The position numbers were made by a program, and so were the translations under genes. From positions 1 through 54,702 of the forward strand of contig JAMLHE010000019.1 in NCBI GenBank assembly GCA_023957315.1: a DNA stretch of 54,702 nucleotides, written 5' to 3'. How positions within the stretch are numbered: the stretch's first letter is position 1; each line of letters opens with the position of its first letter. Origin of the DNA: Candidatus Kapaibacterium sp. (GTDB taxonomy: Bacteria > Bacteroidota > Ignavibacteria > Kapaibacteriales > UBA2268). A model generated the notes under the pieces. It was not told the DNA's origin. It did no database searches and worked only from the letters and a program-made list of their open reading frames with translations. Of the stretch, positions 9,170-16,832 are shown one piece after another.

Positions 9170-9994
9170 ATGGACAACTTTAACAATGTAGTCAATTATA
9201 TATCAGAAATTGCAGTAATCTATGGATTGAAGTTACTCGTCGCTATTCCGACATTAATTATTGGATTGTGGCTCATCAAGTTTGTAGGCACAACATTAGG
9301 CAGAATTTTGGAAGCGAAGCATATAGACCCGTCTTTGCGTCCATTCCTCCGAACTTTATTAAGTATCTTGCTCAGAGTCTTGCTGCTAATTTCAGTGGCA
9401 TCAATGCTCGGATTCGAGATGACCTCGTTCATTGCCTTGCTGGGTGCATTGGGATTGGCTATTGGTATGTCGCTATCCGGCACATTGCAGAATTTTTCGG
9501 GTGGTGTAATGATACTAATGTTCAAACCATTCAGGGTAGGCGATGTTATTGAAACTCAGGGATATATCGGTACAGTTTACGAAATCCAGATTTTCAACAC
9601 ATTATTAAAAACATTCGATAATCGCGTAGTCTTTCTGCCGAACGGAAATTTGGCTAATTCATCACTGATAAATTTCACTCATCAGACTGAACGCAGAGTG
9701 GATATGCTCTTTTCGATTTCGTACGGTGATAGTGCCGAAGTGGCACGCGAGACTCTTCAGAGCCTAATTGCCGAAGATGAAAGAATTCTGCCTGAACCCG
9801 AGCCGATGATTGCATTATCAAAGCTCAATAATAGTTCAGTTGATTTTACAGTCAGAGTTTGGTGCAAGAGCGAAAATTATTGGGGTGTGTATTTTACTTT
9901 GCACGAGAAAGTTTACAATACTTTCCCCAAGAAAGGGCTGACAATTCCATTCCCGCAGATGGATGTAAATTTGAAAAAGGCGATTGAGGAATAA
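9170..9994 (+). CDS. MscS-family mechanosensitive ion channel
   Basis: Small MscS-type inner-membrane channel (274 aa) that opens under membrane tension during hypo-osmotic shock. Hydrophobic segments lie near residues 10-35, 55-75 and 80-110. The pore helix is recognisable from the small-residue pattern GALGLAIGMSLSGTLQNF, leading into the beta domain GVMILMFKPFRVGDVIE. The C-terminal part is the mixed alpha/beta vestibule typical of the family. I chose ATG 9170 over the upstream TTG at 9119: the first 17 residues of the longer frame are not hydrophobic, and the family usually starts close to TM1. The gene stands alone; a palindromic repeat begins 10 bp after its stop and could serve as a terminator. 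Confidence 0.93.
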   Translation: MDNFNNVVNYISEIAVIYGLKLLVAIPTLIIGLWLIKFVGTTLGRILEAKHIDPSLRPFLRTLLSILLRVLLLISVASMLGFEMTSFIALLGALGLAIGMSLSGTLQNFSGGVMILMFKPFRVGDVIETQGYIGTVYEIQIFNTLLKTFDNRVVFLPNGNLANSSLINFTHQTERRVDMLFSISYGDSAEVARETLQSLIAEDERILPEPEPMIALSKLNNSSVDFTVRVWCKSENYWGVYFTLHEKVYNTFPKKGLTIPFPQMDVNLKKAIEE

Positions 9995-10003
9995 ATCAAA
10001 AGA

Positions 10004-10059
10004 AAAAATCCCCCTTAATCCCCCTTTGCCAAAGAGTGAGTTTGTGAGCAGGGGGATTT
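10004..10059 (-). repeat. Dispersed palindromic repeat, copy A (inverted relative to copies B and C)
   Basis: The segment starts with tandem TCCCCCTTAA/TCCCCCTTT blocks and ends with GCAGGGGGATTT, so it folds on itself. Read on the minus strand it matches the 60-bp repeat at 10794-10853, including a degenerate version of its GCTCGCAAGCTCGC core. It lies directly after mscS and could act as a terminator. Confidence 0.75.
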
Positions 10060-10252
10060 GTATTTTTAGTCCTGAAATTGTGTTGTCAATATTTTTTAGG
10101 ACTTTGTTATAAACATTTAAATAACAAATTCTTTTGACTAAGTTAGAATTATTCTTAACAAAAATGCAAATAGAACTTGGATAATTCAAAAGTTTAACTT
10201 TAATTTGTAAATGAAAGAATGAATGTTGTTAAAATAATTTTGGGGAGATGCT

Positions 10253-10768
10253 ATGAAGAAATTATACGTTTTAATATTTGCGATTACGATAATCTTGATG
10301 ACGGCAAGCGTTCAAGATTTGTTCGCGCAGCGTGTTGTGAAAAATTACAACCAATCCATTGGTGTTAACCCGATTGGTTTAGCTTTCGGATTTTTCAATG
10401 CAAAATACGAGCAACAAGTGTCGGCTGACAATTCATTCACAGTTGATGCTCTTTACTGGGGTTTTGCCGGATGGTCAGCCTTTGGTGTGGGTGGTTCGTA
10501 CAGATGGTATTTGCTCCAAGAAAATGACAAAGCTTTGAGAGGTTTCAGCTTTGGACCAGCTGTATCTATAGGTTTTTGGAGTTTTGAAAATGCCACATGG
10601 GGAGGCGGCACCTCTTTAGGTATAGGTGGAGAAGCTGCTTACAAGTGGGTCTTTGAAGGTGGTTTTGTGGTCGAGCCTTATGTAAGTATTACTTTCAATG
10701 CTCTTGATCTTGATGGTCTTAGCTATCGTCCATTCGGTATGGGAGTAGTTTTGGGCTATGCTTGGTAA
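10253..10768 (+). CDS. Small outer-membrane beta-barrel-like protein, function unknown
   Basis: A 171-aa protein with a clear N-terminal signal peptide (MKKLYVLIFAITIILM... cleaved near FAQ). The mature part is rich in alternating aromatic and Gly residues (YWGFAGWSAFGVGGSYRWYL) and ends in an aromatic residue (GYAW), as expected for a small outer-membrane barrel. I do not recognise a specific family. A GGGGAG ribosome-binding site precedes the ATG. The gene stands alone between inverted copies of a dispersed repeat (10004-10059 and 10794-10853), so it may sit in a rearranged or mobile segment. Confidence 0.8.
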   Translation: MKKLYVLIFAITIILMTASVQDLFAQRVVKNYNQSIGVNPIGLAFGFFNAKYEQQVSADNSFTVDALYWGFAGWSAFGVGGSYRWYLLQENDKALRGFSFGPAVSIGFWSFENATWGGGTSLGIGGEAAYKWVFEGGFVVEPYVSITFNALDLDGLSYRPFGMGVVLGYAW

Positions 10769-10793
10769 TTTTAGAGATTTAAAAATATTTATG

Positions 10794-10853
10794 AAAATCC
10801 CCCTGCTCGCAAGCTCGCTTTCCCCCTTTCAAAGGGGGATTAAGGGGGATTTT
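10794..10853 (+). repeat. Dispersed palindromic repeat, copy B (full length)
   Basis: AAAATCCCCC and GGGGGATTTT close a long stem. Inside lie a GCTCGCAAGCTCGC block and a second hairpin, TCCCCCTTT-CAAAGGGGGA. This is the most complete of three copies within 1 kb and follows the outer-membrane protein gene. Confidence 0.8.
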
Positions 10854-10908
10854 GTTTTAAGAAATTTTGTTGAATGAATATTTTTAAAGTATGGGACTGC
10901 TTTACATG

Positions 10909-10950
10909 AAAATCCCCCTGCTCGCAAGCTCGCTTTATGGGGATTTTGTT
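10909..10950 (+). repeat. Dispersed palindromic repeat, copy C (internally deleted)
   Basis: It shares the left half (AAAATCCCCCTGCTCGCAAG and the CTCGCTTT that follows) and the right end (GGGGATTTTGTTTTAA) with copy B but lacks the internal C-rich/G-rich hairpin. Same orientation as B and about 115 bp downstream, so it looks like a decayed tandem copy. Confidence 0.75.
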
Positions 10951-10974
10951 TTAAATCGAAATGAACTTACTATT

Positions 10975-11016
10975 ATAAAAAAAAACCGCAGCATTATTCA
11001 TGTTGCAGTTTTTTGC
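10975..11016 (-). terminator. Terminator of the flagellar operon (downstream of flgE)
   Basis: On the minus strand, an 11-bp imperfect stem (AAACTGCAACA paired with TGCTGCGGTTT, one wobble and one mismatch) is followed by a run of T. It lies about 35 bp after the flgE stop. The flanks are A-rich and T-rich on both sides, so it could also work on the plus strand. Confidence 0.65.
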
Positions 11017-11048
11017 GTAGCTAAAGAGTTGTTTGGGTTGTCGTTAGC

Positions 11049-12371
11049 TTATCGCTTTAAAATTGTTGTTTCTTGCAATAATTGGTCACTTACCGTAATG
11101 ACTCTTGCAGATGCTTCGTAAGCACGTTGCGTCGAAATCATATCCGTGAATTGTTCCGTCATGTCAACATTGGACATTTCTAATGAATTGCCTGCGATTT
11201 GCGATGATGGGAAAATATCTCCGGCTGTGCCGATATTAGCATTACCGCTATTTGGTGATTCGGAATAAAAATTGCCGCCTTTGCGAATCAATCCTTCGTC
11301 GTTAGTAAATTTTGCAAGTAGAACTTGCCCTAATTTTTCAGATTTACCATTGGTAAATGCACCCCAGATTTGCCCGCGAGTGTCCACACTCAAATCAATG
11401 AGCGAACCTGATTTGTGTCCGTCTTGGTCAATGAAAGTAACTGAATTTGCAGCCGCATATCCGGTCAATCCATTTGTCAACTGGTTAGGGTCTGCAAGAA
11501 CTACACTAATGTCTCTTGGCGTTGTTTCGTCGAAAACCTGAGTTCCGATGATAGTATTTAGGTCTGACGCCAAAACATCAATCGAAAGAGGGCTATTGAG
11601 CGTTCCGTCATTATTAAATAGGACTTGAGTTGCCGATATAGGCAAAGCGTTGCCGTTTAATTCAGCAATCAAATCATATTCGTTTGGATTGGCATTTTTG
11701 GTGAAAGTAAATTTTAATTCGTGAGTGCCACCAACATTATCAATAATTGAAATCGAAGTTTTCTTTTCAATTCCTTCGGCATTTCCGGAATTAAGATTTC
11801 CGGTCATTGTGATTACTTGAGTTTGTTTGGGCGCTGATTGGATATTTTCCGGAATGAGCAAATTAGCTCTTGTTCCGGTAAGCTGATTTACGCCGTTGAC
11901 ATCTCTGATAGGATTGCCATTGGTGTCATTCTCAACATTATAACCTTGCAAATACGCTCCTGTTCCTGTGTCAACCAGAAAACCATCTCTATCGCGAGAA
12001 ACGTTTCCGGCACGGGAATAAAGCATTTCGCCATTCATCTGATAGGCGAAAAATCCACCGCCTTGGATAGCCATATCCAATGGGCGATTCGTTATTTGTA
12101 GATTACCTTGATTCATATCTTGAGTAATGGAACCCATTTTGACCCCAAGCCCGAACTGAAGCGGATTTATTCCGCCGTTTCCGACCACACCTGCAACATC
12201 GGGGTTGCGTCCGTGATTTATGACTTGGTTAAATTGTTCCTGAAAATTTGCTCTATTGGATTTATATCCGATAGTATTAAGATTAGCAAGGTTATTCGAT
12301 ATTACATCGAATTTTTGCTGATGAGCCTTAAGCGATGTGGCTCCATTAGAAAGTGACCTGGTGAGACCCAT
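11049..12371 (-). CDS. flgE: Flagellar hook protein FlgE
   Basis: Structural protein of the flagellar hook, 440 aa, exported by the flagellar type III system. The N-terminus has the axial-protein motif ISNNLANLNTIGYKSNRANF; the C-terminus has EMSNVDMTEQFTDMISTQRAYEASARV, the paired rod/hook C-terminal motif. The DMAIQGGGFF segment is the FlgE/F/G family signature. The length is typical for FlgE, longer than FlgG. A strong AAGGAGG ribosome-binding site precedes the ATG at a spacing of about 10 nt. It is the last gene of the operon, set off by 121 bp from the preceding TIGR02530 gene; a hairpin lies in that gap. Confidence 0.94.
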   Translation of the reverse strand: MGLTRSLSNGATSLKAHQQKFDVISNNLANLNTIGYKSNRANFQEQFNQVINHGRNPDVAGVVGNGGINPLQFGLGVKMGSITQDMNQGNLQITNRPLDMAIQGGGFFAYQMNGEMLYSRAGNVSRDRDGFLVDTGTGAYLQGYNVENDTNGNPIRDVNGVNQLTGTRANLLIPENIQSAPKQTQVITMTGNLNSGNAEGIEKKTSISIIDNVGGTHELKFTFTKNANPNEYDLIAELNGNALPISATQVLFNNDGTLNSPLSIDVLASDLNTIIGTQVFDETTPRDISVVLADPNQLTNGLTGYAAANSVTFIDQDGHKSGSLIDLSVDTRGQIWGAFTNGKSEKLGQVLLAKFTNDEGLIRKGGNFYSESPNSGNANIGTAGDIFPSSQIAGNSLEMSNVDMTEQFTDMISTQRAYEASARVITVSDQLLQETTILKR

Positions 12372-12432
12372 TAAAAAAACCCTCCTTGGTTATTAATCAA
12401 TCCTTTTGTTTTCAATATTCTTAATTCTGCTT

Positions 12433-12458
12433 GATATCCGTCAGTCGTTCGGGATATC
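12433..12458 (-). other. Hairpin within the flagellar operon, upstream of flgE
   Basis: A 7-bp inverted repeat (GATATCC / GGATATC) with a 12-nt loop lies in the only gap over 100 bp in this operon. There is no T run after it on the minus strand, so it is not a typical terminator. It could be an RNA-processing or stability element that adjusts the dosage of flgE. Confidence 0.4.
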
Positions 12459-12492
12459 GTGGGTCTCTAACCTTTCGGCTCAGTCCAACCCA

Positions 12493-12879
12493 TTATGCAA
12501 ATACTGCAGAATCAATTTGTGTAATTACATTGTCATTCAACTGATTCTTGTTAATCAATGTCACAATCGTCCTGTTTGTAACATTCACAATAAAAGCTGT
12601 TTCATCCAAAATAACAAGCGAGTCCTTCGAGTTTTTGGATTCAGCTTTTTCTACAGCGTGTTCTAATCGCATCATATCAACTTCACTAAGCTCAATATCC
12701 CGACCGTTAATACGCTTTGTAGCGTGATTGGAAAATTTGAGTTTACTGATTTCCTCAGTCAGCACTTCATTAAAAGCGTTCTTTTCAATGCCGTTTAAAG
12801 GCATTGACCTTTCGGATTTGAGTCTTTCGACTCCTCCGGCAGGAATAAAAGGAACATTGATACCGTTTATCTCAGTCAT
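12493..12879 (-). CDS. Flagellar operon protein, TIGR02530 family
   Basis: A 128-aa soluble protein matching the family found between flgD and flgE in many flagellated bacteria. Recognisable blocks are LKFSNHATKRINGRDIELSEVDM, LEHAVEKAESKNSKDSLVI, AFIVNVTNRTIVT and a C-terminal IDSAV. Its precise role is not established; synteny with the hook genes suggests a job in hook assembly. I start it at ATG 12879, which has AGGGAG 5 nt upstream; the GTG at 12885 would overlap that ribosome-binding site. It lies 18 bp after the flgD stop. Confidence 0.88.
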   Translation of the reverse strand: MTEINGINVPFIPAGGVERLKSERSMPLNGIEKNAFNEVLTEEISKLKFSNHATKRINGRDIELSEVDMMRLEHAVEKAESKNSKDSLVILDETAFIVNVTNRTIVTLINKNQLNDNVITQIDSAVFA

Positions 12880-12897
12880 TAGCACTCCCTGACAAAT

Positions 12898-13587
12898 TTA
12901 ATTGTCTGTTGTGATATCCGAAATTGCATTCAAAGGCAATTCCATTCCATTGATAACAAGTTTCGTGCCATCGCTCTTGAATTTTACGGCGTCAATCTTA
13001 CCTTTAGTGAAAGTATCGGCAGAAAAACCGTTACCGTTGGATTCAAAGAGTTCTACTGTAAATTTATAGTCTGCATCTGGCACTTTATCACCGTTCAAAT
13101 TTGTGCCGTTCCAATTAATTATGTGTGAGCCTTTGTTCAACATATTTCCGCTCAATTCGATTACGTTAACGATGCCACCGTTGGAATCAGTAATCGTCAT
13201 CTTGCCGGAAGAAACATTGTAAGGTGTTTCAAAGCCAAGGATGTTGTCATCAACACCACTCACTTGAACTTGATTTGTAAAAGCTTTAGCCGTTTTACCG
13301 AGCATACCGGGCAATGCAGAATTAGACATCGTTTGTGTTAAAATTGCATTGCTTAACATTTGTTCTTCGAGTAATGAGCGTATGTCTATTAATTGTTCGA
13401 GTTGAGAAAATTGCGCCAATTGCGCTGCAAATTCCTGATTGTCATATGGTTTCATTGGGTTTTGCGCCCGCAATTGAAATGTGAGCAACTTCAGAAACTC
13501 ATCGCGTCCTAATGCAGACTTCTCTGTACTATTCGGCTGTTTTGCCGAGTTTGAGGCGGCGCTTGCCCCCGTTATTTCATTAATCAT
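12898..13587 (-). CDS. flgD: Flagellar hook-capping / rod modification protein FlgD
   Basis: FlgD caps the growing hook and promotes FlgE polymerisation. In this 229-aa protein the conserved N-terminal block GRDEFLKLLTFQLRAQNPMKPYDNQEFAAQLAQFSQLEQL is diagnostic. It is followed by the tudor/FnIII-like region with IINWNGTNLNGDKVPDADYKF, matching the WDGxDxxGxxxPxGxY motif of the family. It sits between fliK and the TIGR02530 gene in the standard order, with a 21-bp gap from fliK. Confidence 0.95.
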   Translation of the reverse strand: MINEITGASAASNSAKQPNSTEKSALGRDEFLKLLTFQLRAQNPMKPYDNQEFAAQLAQFSQLEQLIDIRSLLEEQMLSNAILTQTMSNSALPGMLGKTAKAFTNQVQVSGVDDNILGFETPYNVSSGKMTITDSNGGIVNVIELSGNMLNKGSHIINWNGTNLNGDKVPDADYKFTVELFESNGNGFSADTFTKGKIDAVKFKSDGTKLVINGMELPLNAISDITTDN

Positions 13588-13608
13588 CGCATCCTCCTGA
13601 TGCCTATT

Positions 13609-15612
13609 TTAGATATATTTTTCAACTATTGTGCCGTTATCGTGTCTTAAAATCTTGTTATCATGCAATTTGTCGTTTCCGTCGCTGCTTTCTGATAATT
13701 TTTCATTATTGTAAGTACGTTTAATCTGCTTTTGTTCTTTTTCCGTTTGATTGTGTTTGCCCGAATTGGCTTGCTCATTTGAATCATTCAAGTTGTATTC
13801 CACATTGTCGAGTACCAGTCCCTTGCTATGTAATCTCTCTTTCAACATTCCTATAGTTGATTCTACCGCCGACAGAGCTTCCCTTTTTTCACCGGTCAAA
13901 TGTAATTTGACTACGTTCTTCACTATCTCAAGATGCACAACTATCGTGCCGAGCGATTTAGGATGCATCACTAATTTGGCAGATGAAATCCCATCTGAAG
14001 CCTGATTCGTGGCTAACTGCATGATTCGACGTGGAATATCGCTTAGTTTGACCCGTGCAAATTCTTTTGTCGGTGTTTCAGAATCCGTAAGTATATGATT
14101 ATTAACCAATATATTGTTGGATTTTTGAACAAATGGCGAAATTTTGTTATATAATTCACTTATTTCCGTATTATCACTTTGCTTTGGCAATTTCACCGTC
14201 ACATCAATATTTTCGTTGAGCTTCAACTCCGAATCTGCCTTATGGCTCTCGCCTTTGACTTGGTTTACAAAAGTATTTTCTTTCGTTGCAGGGCTTTTTT
14301 CGTTAGATTGTTGGTTTGATTTTTCTTCTTTTGGCGAATTATCATCAGATTTCGCGTTTGAAGTTTCTATATTTCTAGCAATATATTCCGAATTTTGAAC
14401 AATTCTATGCAAAATACCGACTTGTTGGTCATTTTTTACTTGATTTGAACCAACTATCGCAGCTTCCGCATTTGGTAACTTGGTTATTGTTGGCTCATTG
14501 GCAGTATGCGTTTTGTTCGGTATTTGAGTCGCAAAATCAAGATTTTTACTGAAAATACCTTTGGATAATAATGTCAAATGTTCTAAACTTTGTTGAGCTT
14601 GAGTGTTCTGCTCAGTTTTTGGAGCCAATTGATTAGAATTCGCCAAATTATTGATTATGCCGTCAATCGTAATTTTGAGGTGAACATTATCATTTGTTTG
14701 AGGAATTTCAACAACATTATTTGTGAATAATTTCGATGTTGGCTGAAATATTTGATTTTGATTTTTATTGGGAATTATTTGGCTAATAATCTCAACTACA
14801 TTTTTCTCGGATTTAGATTCAGTGTTGGATTGCTTTTGCTCGGTATTTGGCTGAATAACACTTTTTTCGGTGCTTTCAGATGTATTGAGTTTGCTTACGG
14901 GATTTACATTTATTTCAGGGATTATTTTAGGTTCTTGCGTGCTTTTTTCCGATTTTGTTCCGTTGGTTAAAATGCTGCCGATTTCTGTATTTTGGGTGTT
15001 TGCAGATTCGCTTTGATTAATTGGATTTGATTGGGGATTAATCTCCACGTTCTCAATTTTAATTGCTTGTTGATTCATCACCAAAGTCTGTTCAGTCGCT
15101 TTTAATGAGACTTTGGACTCAACCTTTGTGGACATTGCCGATGAATTTGGTGTAATTAATTCGCCGTTCTGAGATGCAATATCGTCTTTCACTTGTCCAA
15201 TATTAACATCGCTATTTTTTACAACTTTATCGGAATTCAAAATTAATTCGGATTCCGATTCGATATGTTCAGATGTAAAAGTTGGATTTAAAGGGTTTGG
15301 GTTTAGGGGTGCAATATCAGATTCGCCAATGACATTTGGAATTGGTGAAGAGATTTGACCTTCGGGGCTAATATTGACATCGCTCAATTCCGATTTTTCG
15401 GGAATTGATGCAAGTTCGGCAATTGCAATATCGCCTTCGATAGCAATTAAGCTATTGTCGGATTTGTCGGAGTCCGCTTTGAGTTGATTAGTTGCCAAAG
15501 CACTTGCAAATTCGGCACTAAAATCCGAGCCGAGCAAGTTATCAGTCGCATATATTTTACCATCAGCCAAAACAACGGATTGTTCAGGCATCCCGACATT
15601 AAAGGCAATCAT
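13609..15612 (-). CDS. fliK: Flagellar hook-length control protein FliK
   Basis: A 667-aa molecular ruler that sets hook length and switches export specificity. Most of the protein is low-complexity and Ser/Asn/Gln/Glu-rich with little recognisable structure, as usual for FliK N-terminal and central regions. The conserved Flg_hook C-terminal domain is near residues 545-610, with LVMHPKSLGTIVVHLEI, VVKLHLTGEKREAL and LKERLHSKGLVLDNVEYNL. It is longer than enteric FliK (about 400 aa), which by the ruler model could mean a longer hook, though much of the extra length may be disordered. Position between the MotE-like gene and flgD supports the call. Confidence 0.9.
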   Translation of the reverse strand: MIAFNVGMPEQSVVLADGKIYATDNLLGSDFSAEFASALATNQLKADSDKSDNSLIAIEGDIAIAELASIPEKSELSDVNISPEGQISSPIPNVIGESDIAPLNPNPLNPTFTSEHIESESELILNSDKVVKNSDVNIGQVKDDIASQNGELITPNSSAMSTKVESKVSLKATEQTLVMNQQAIKIENVEINPQSNPINQSESANTQNTEIGSILTNGTKSEKSTQEPKIIPEINVNPVSKLNTSESTEKSVIQPNTEQKQSNTESKSEKNVVEIISQIIPNKNQNQIFQPTSKLFTNNVVEIPQTNDNVHLKITIDGIINNLANSNQLAPKTEQNTQAQQSLEHLTLLSKGIFSKNLDFATQIPNKTHTANEPTITKLPNAEAAIVGSNQVKNDQQVGILHRIVQNSEYIARNIETSNAKSDDNSPKEEKSNQQSNEKSPATKENTFVNQVKGESHKADSELKLNENIDVTVKLPKQSDNTEISELYNKISPFVQKSNNILVNNHILTDSETPTKEFARVKLSDIPRRIMQLATNQASDGISSAKLVMHPKSLGTIVVHLEIVKNVVKLHLTGEKREALSAVESTIGMLKERLHSKGLVLDNVEYNLNDSNEQANSGKHNQTEKEQKQIKRTYNNEKLSESSDGNDKLHDNKILRHDNGTIVEKYI

Positions 15613-15646
15613 TGTGCATCCTGCAAATAATGAATTCCTTAGTTAT

Positions 15647-16348
15647 TTACTTGCCCCCGAGGAGCAACATCACTGCGGCATTTTCCGGCTTCATTTGTTC
15701 GATGACTTTTCCTGCCTTCCTGGCTTGCATCATCTTCAAAATCCGCGCCGCATCTCTTTGGTCTATTTGCTCCAAAATCCGTGCCACATCGGCAGGATTT
15801 GAATTATTATAAATTTTTGCAAATTCTTGGAAATTTTTCACCTCCAAGGAATCAAGTTTTGAAGTTAGAAATTCCTCTGTTACATTCAACTGATTGCGAG
15901 TTACGCTCAATTTTCGCAGGGAATCTTCAAGATTTCTTGCCACTTTGTTCAATGAATCACGAAGCGATTGATTTTCATTCATTAACGAGCTCGATAAGCC
16001 TGTTACTTTGTTAATCGAATCCCTGATATATTCTGTACTTTCATATACCAGCCTGATTGAATCCATCATATGAGCAACTGATTTATCCAAGGAATCGCGT
16101 TCTCTTTTGATTCTTTCTTTCTCGGCAACCGATTTCTCAAAATTCTCGAATTCCTCGGTAGTAATGGTCACAGGTTTCTGTTTCCGAATGATTTTTTCGT
16201 TTTCAGCACTTATTGAATCATTAGGGAATAAATTATCCAAACCGACCAAGGCAGGATAGTAGCTAATCACAGAAATAGCCACAAGCACCAAGATTAGAAA
16301 ACTTGCTGCTAATACCATTATTCCTATGACTAACTGTCTTGCGTTCAT
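15647..16348 (-). CDS. MotE-like flagellar protein with N-terminal membrane segment, coiled coil and MgtE-N-like domain
   Basis: A 233-aa protein: one transmembrane helix (about residues 7-32), a long charged coiled coil (about 55-165), then a C-terminal helical domain (NPADVARILEQIDQRDAARILKMM...KVIEQMKPENAAVML) resembling the MgtE intracellular N domain. This layout is that of MotE/YlxF-type proteins commonly encoded between fliJ and fliK; in some bacteria MotE acts as a chaperone for the stator component MotC. motAB are not in this window, so the partner here is unknown. It follows fliJ with a 3-bp gap, implying translational coupling. Confidence 0.75.
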   Translation of the reverse strand: MNARQLVIGIMVLAASFLILVLVAISVISYYPALVGLDNLFPNDSISAENEKIIRKQKPVTITTEEFENFEKSVAEKERIKRERDSLDKSVAHMMDSIRLVYESTEYIRDSINKVTGLSSSLMNENQSLRDSLNKVARNLEDSLRKLSVTRNQLNVTEEFLTSKLDSLEVKNFQEFAKIYNNSNPADVARILEQIDQRDAARILKMMQARKAGKVIEQMKPENAAVMLLLGGK

Positions 16349-16351
16349 CAG

Positions 16352-16780
16352 CTATTCCTTGATAAGATTTCGGGCAACTTCGTCGAAAAATTTCGATTCT
16401 TCGCTTTTAAGTGCTTCTGAGTGTTCATTCATTTTTCTTTCCTTAAGTTTCTCCAAGGCTCTTTCGTCCACCATTGCCTTACTTAATTTATGTCTGCGGA
16501 ATTCTTCGATTTCGAGAATTTGCTGTTTTTCCTTCCCCAATCTTTCAATTTCGTGGTTCAAATGCTCTTTATGGTTAGAAATCGCCTGCAAATTTGCCGC
16601 TTTCAAGAATTTTTTGTCTTCGTAGTTGAGCTCTTTTTTCAATTGGTGATAGTTATCAATGATTTTTTCTTTTTCGAGACGTACTCTTTGGACTTGATAC
16701 AATGAATCTTGTGCCTGAAGTACTTTTTCACTTCGTAATTTTAGTACAGATTCGAGTCTGAAATTGAATTTTTTAGCCAT
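16352..16780 (-). CDS. fliJ: Flagellar export protein FliJ
   Basis: FliJ is the coiled-coil stalk of the FliHIJ export ATPase complex. This 142-aa protein is almost entirely charged coiled coil, beginning KKFNFRLESVLKLRSEKVLQAQ, the typical FliJ start (F-x-L-x-x-VL-x-x-R). Similarity in this family is low, but the position directly after fliI and before a MotE-like gene makes the assignment solid. The gap from fliI is 52 bp. Confidence 0.87.
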   Translation of the reverse strand: MAKKFNFRLESVLKLRSEKVLQAQDSLYQVQRVRLEKEKIIDNYHQLKKELNYEDKKFLKAANLQAISNHKEHLNHEIERLGKEKQQILEIEEFRRHKLSKAMVDERALEKLKERKMNEHSEALKSEESKFFDEVARNLIKE

Positions 16781-16832
16781 TATTTATCACTCAATTGATT
16801 TTCATGAAAAAAATATACTTACAAATATAAAA

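Noticed and set aside
10891..11121. 76-aa open reading frame on the plus strand
   Set aside because: Begins in a palindromic repeat, crosses the flagellar terminator and ends inside flgE on the opposite strand.
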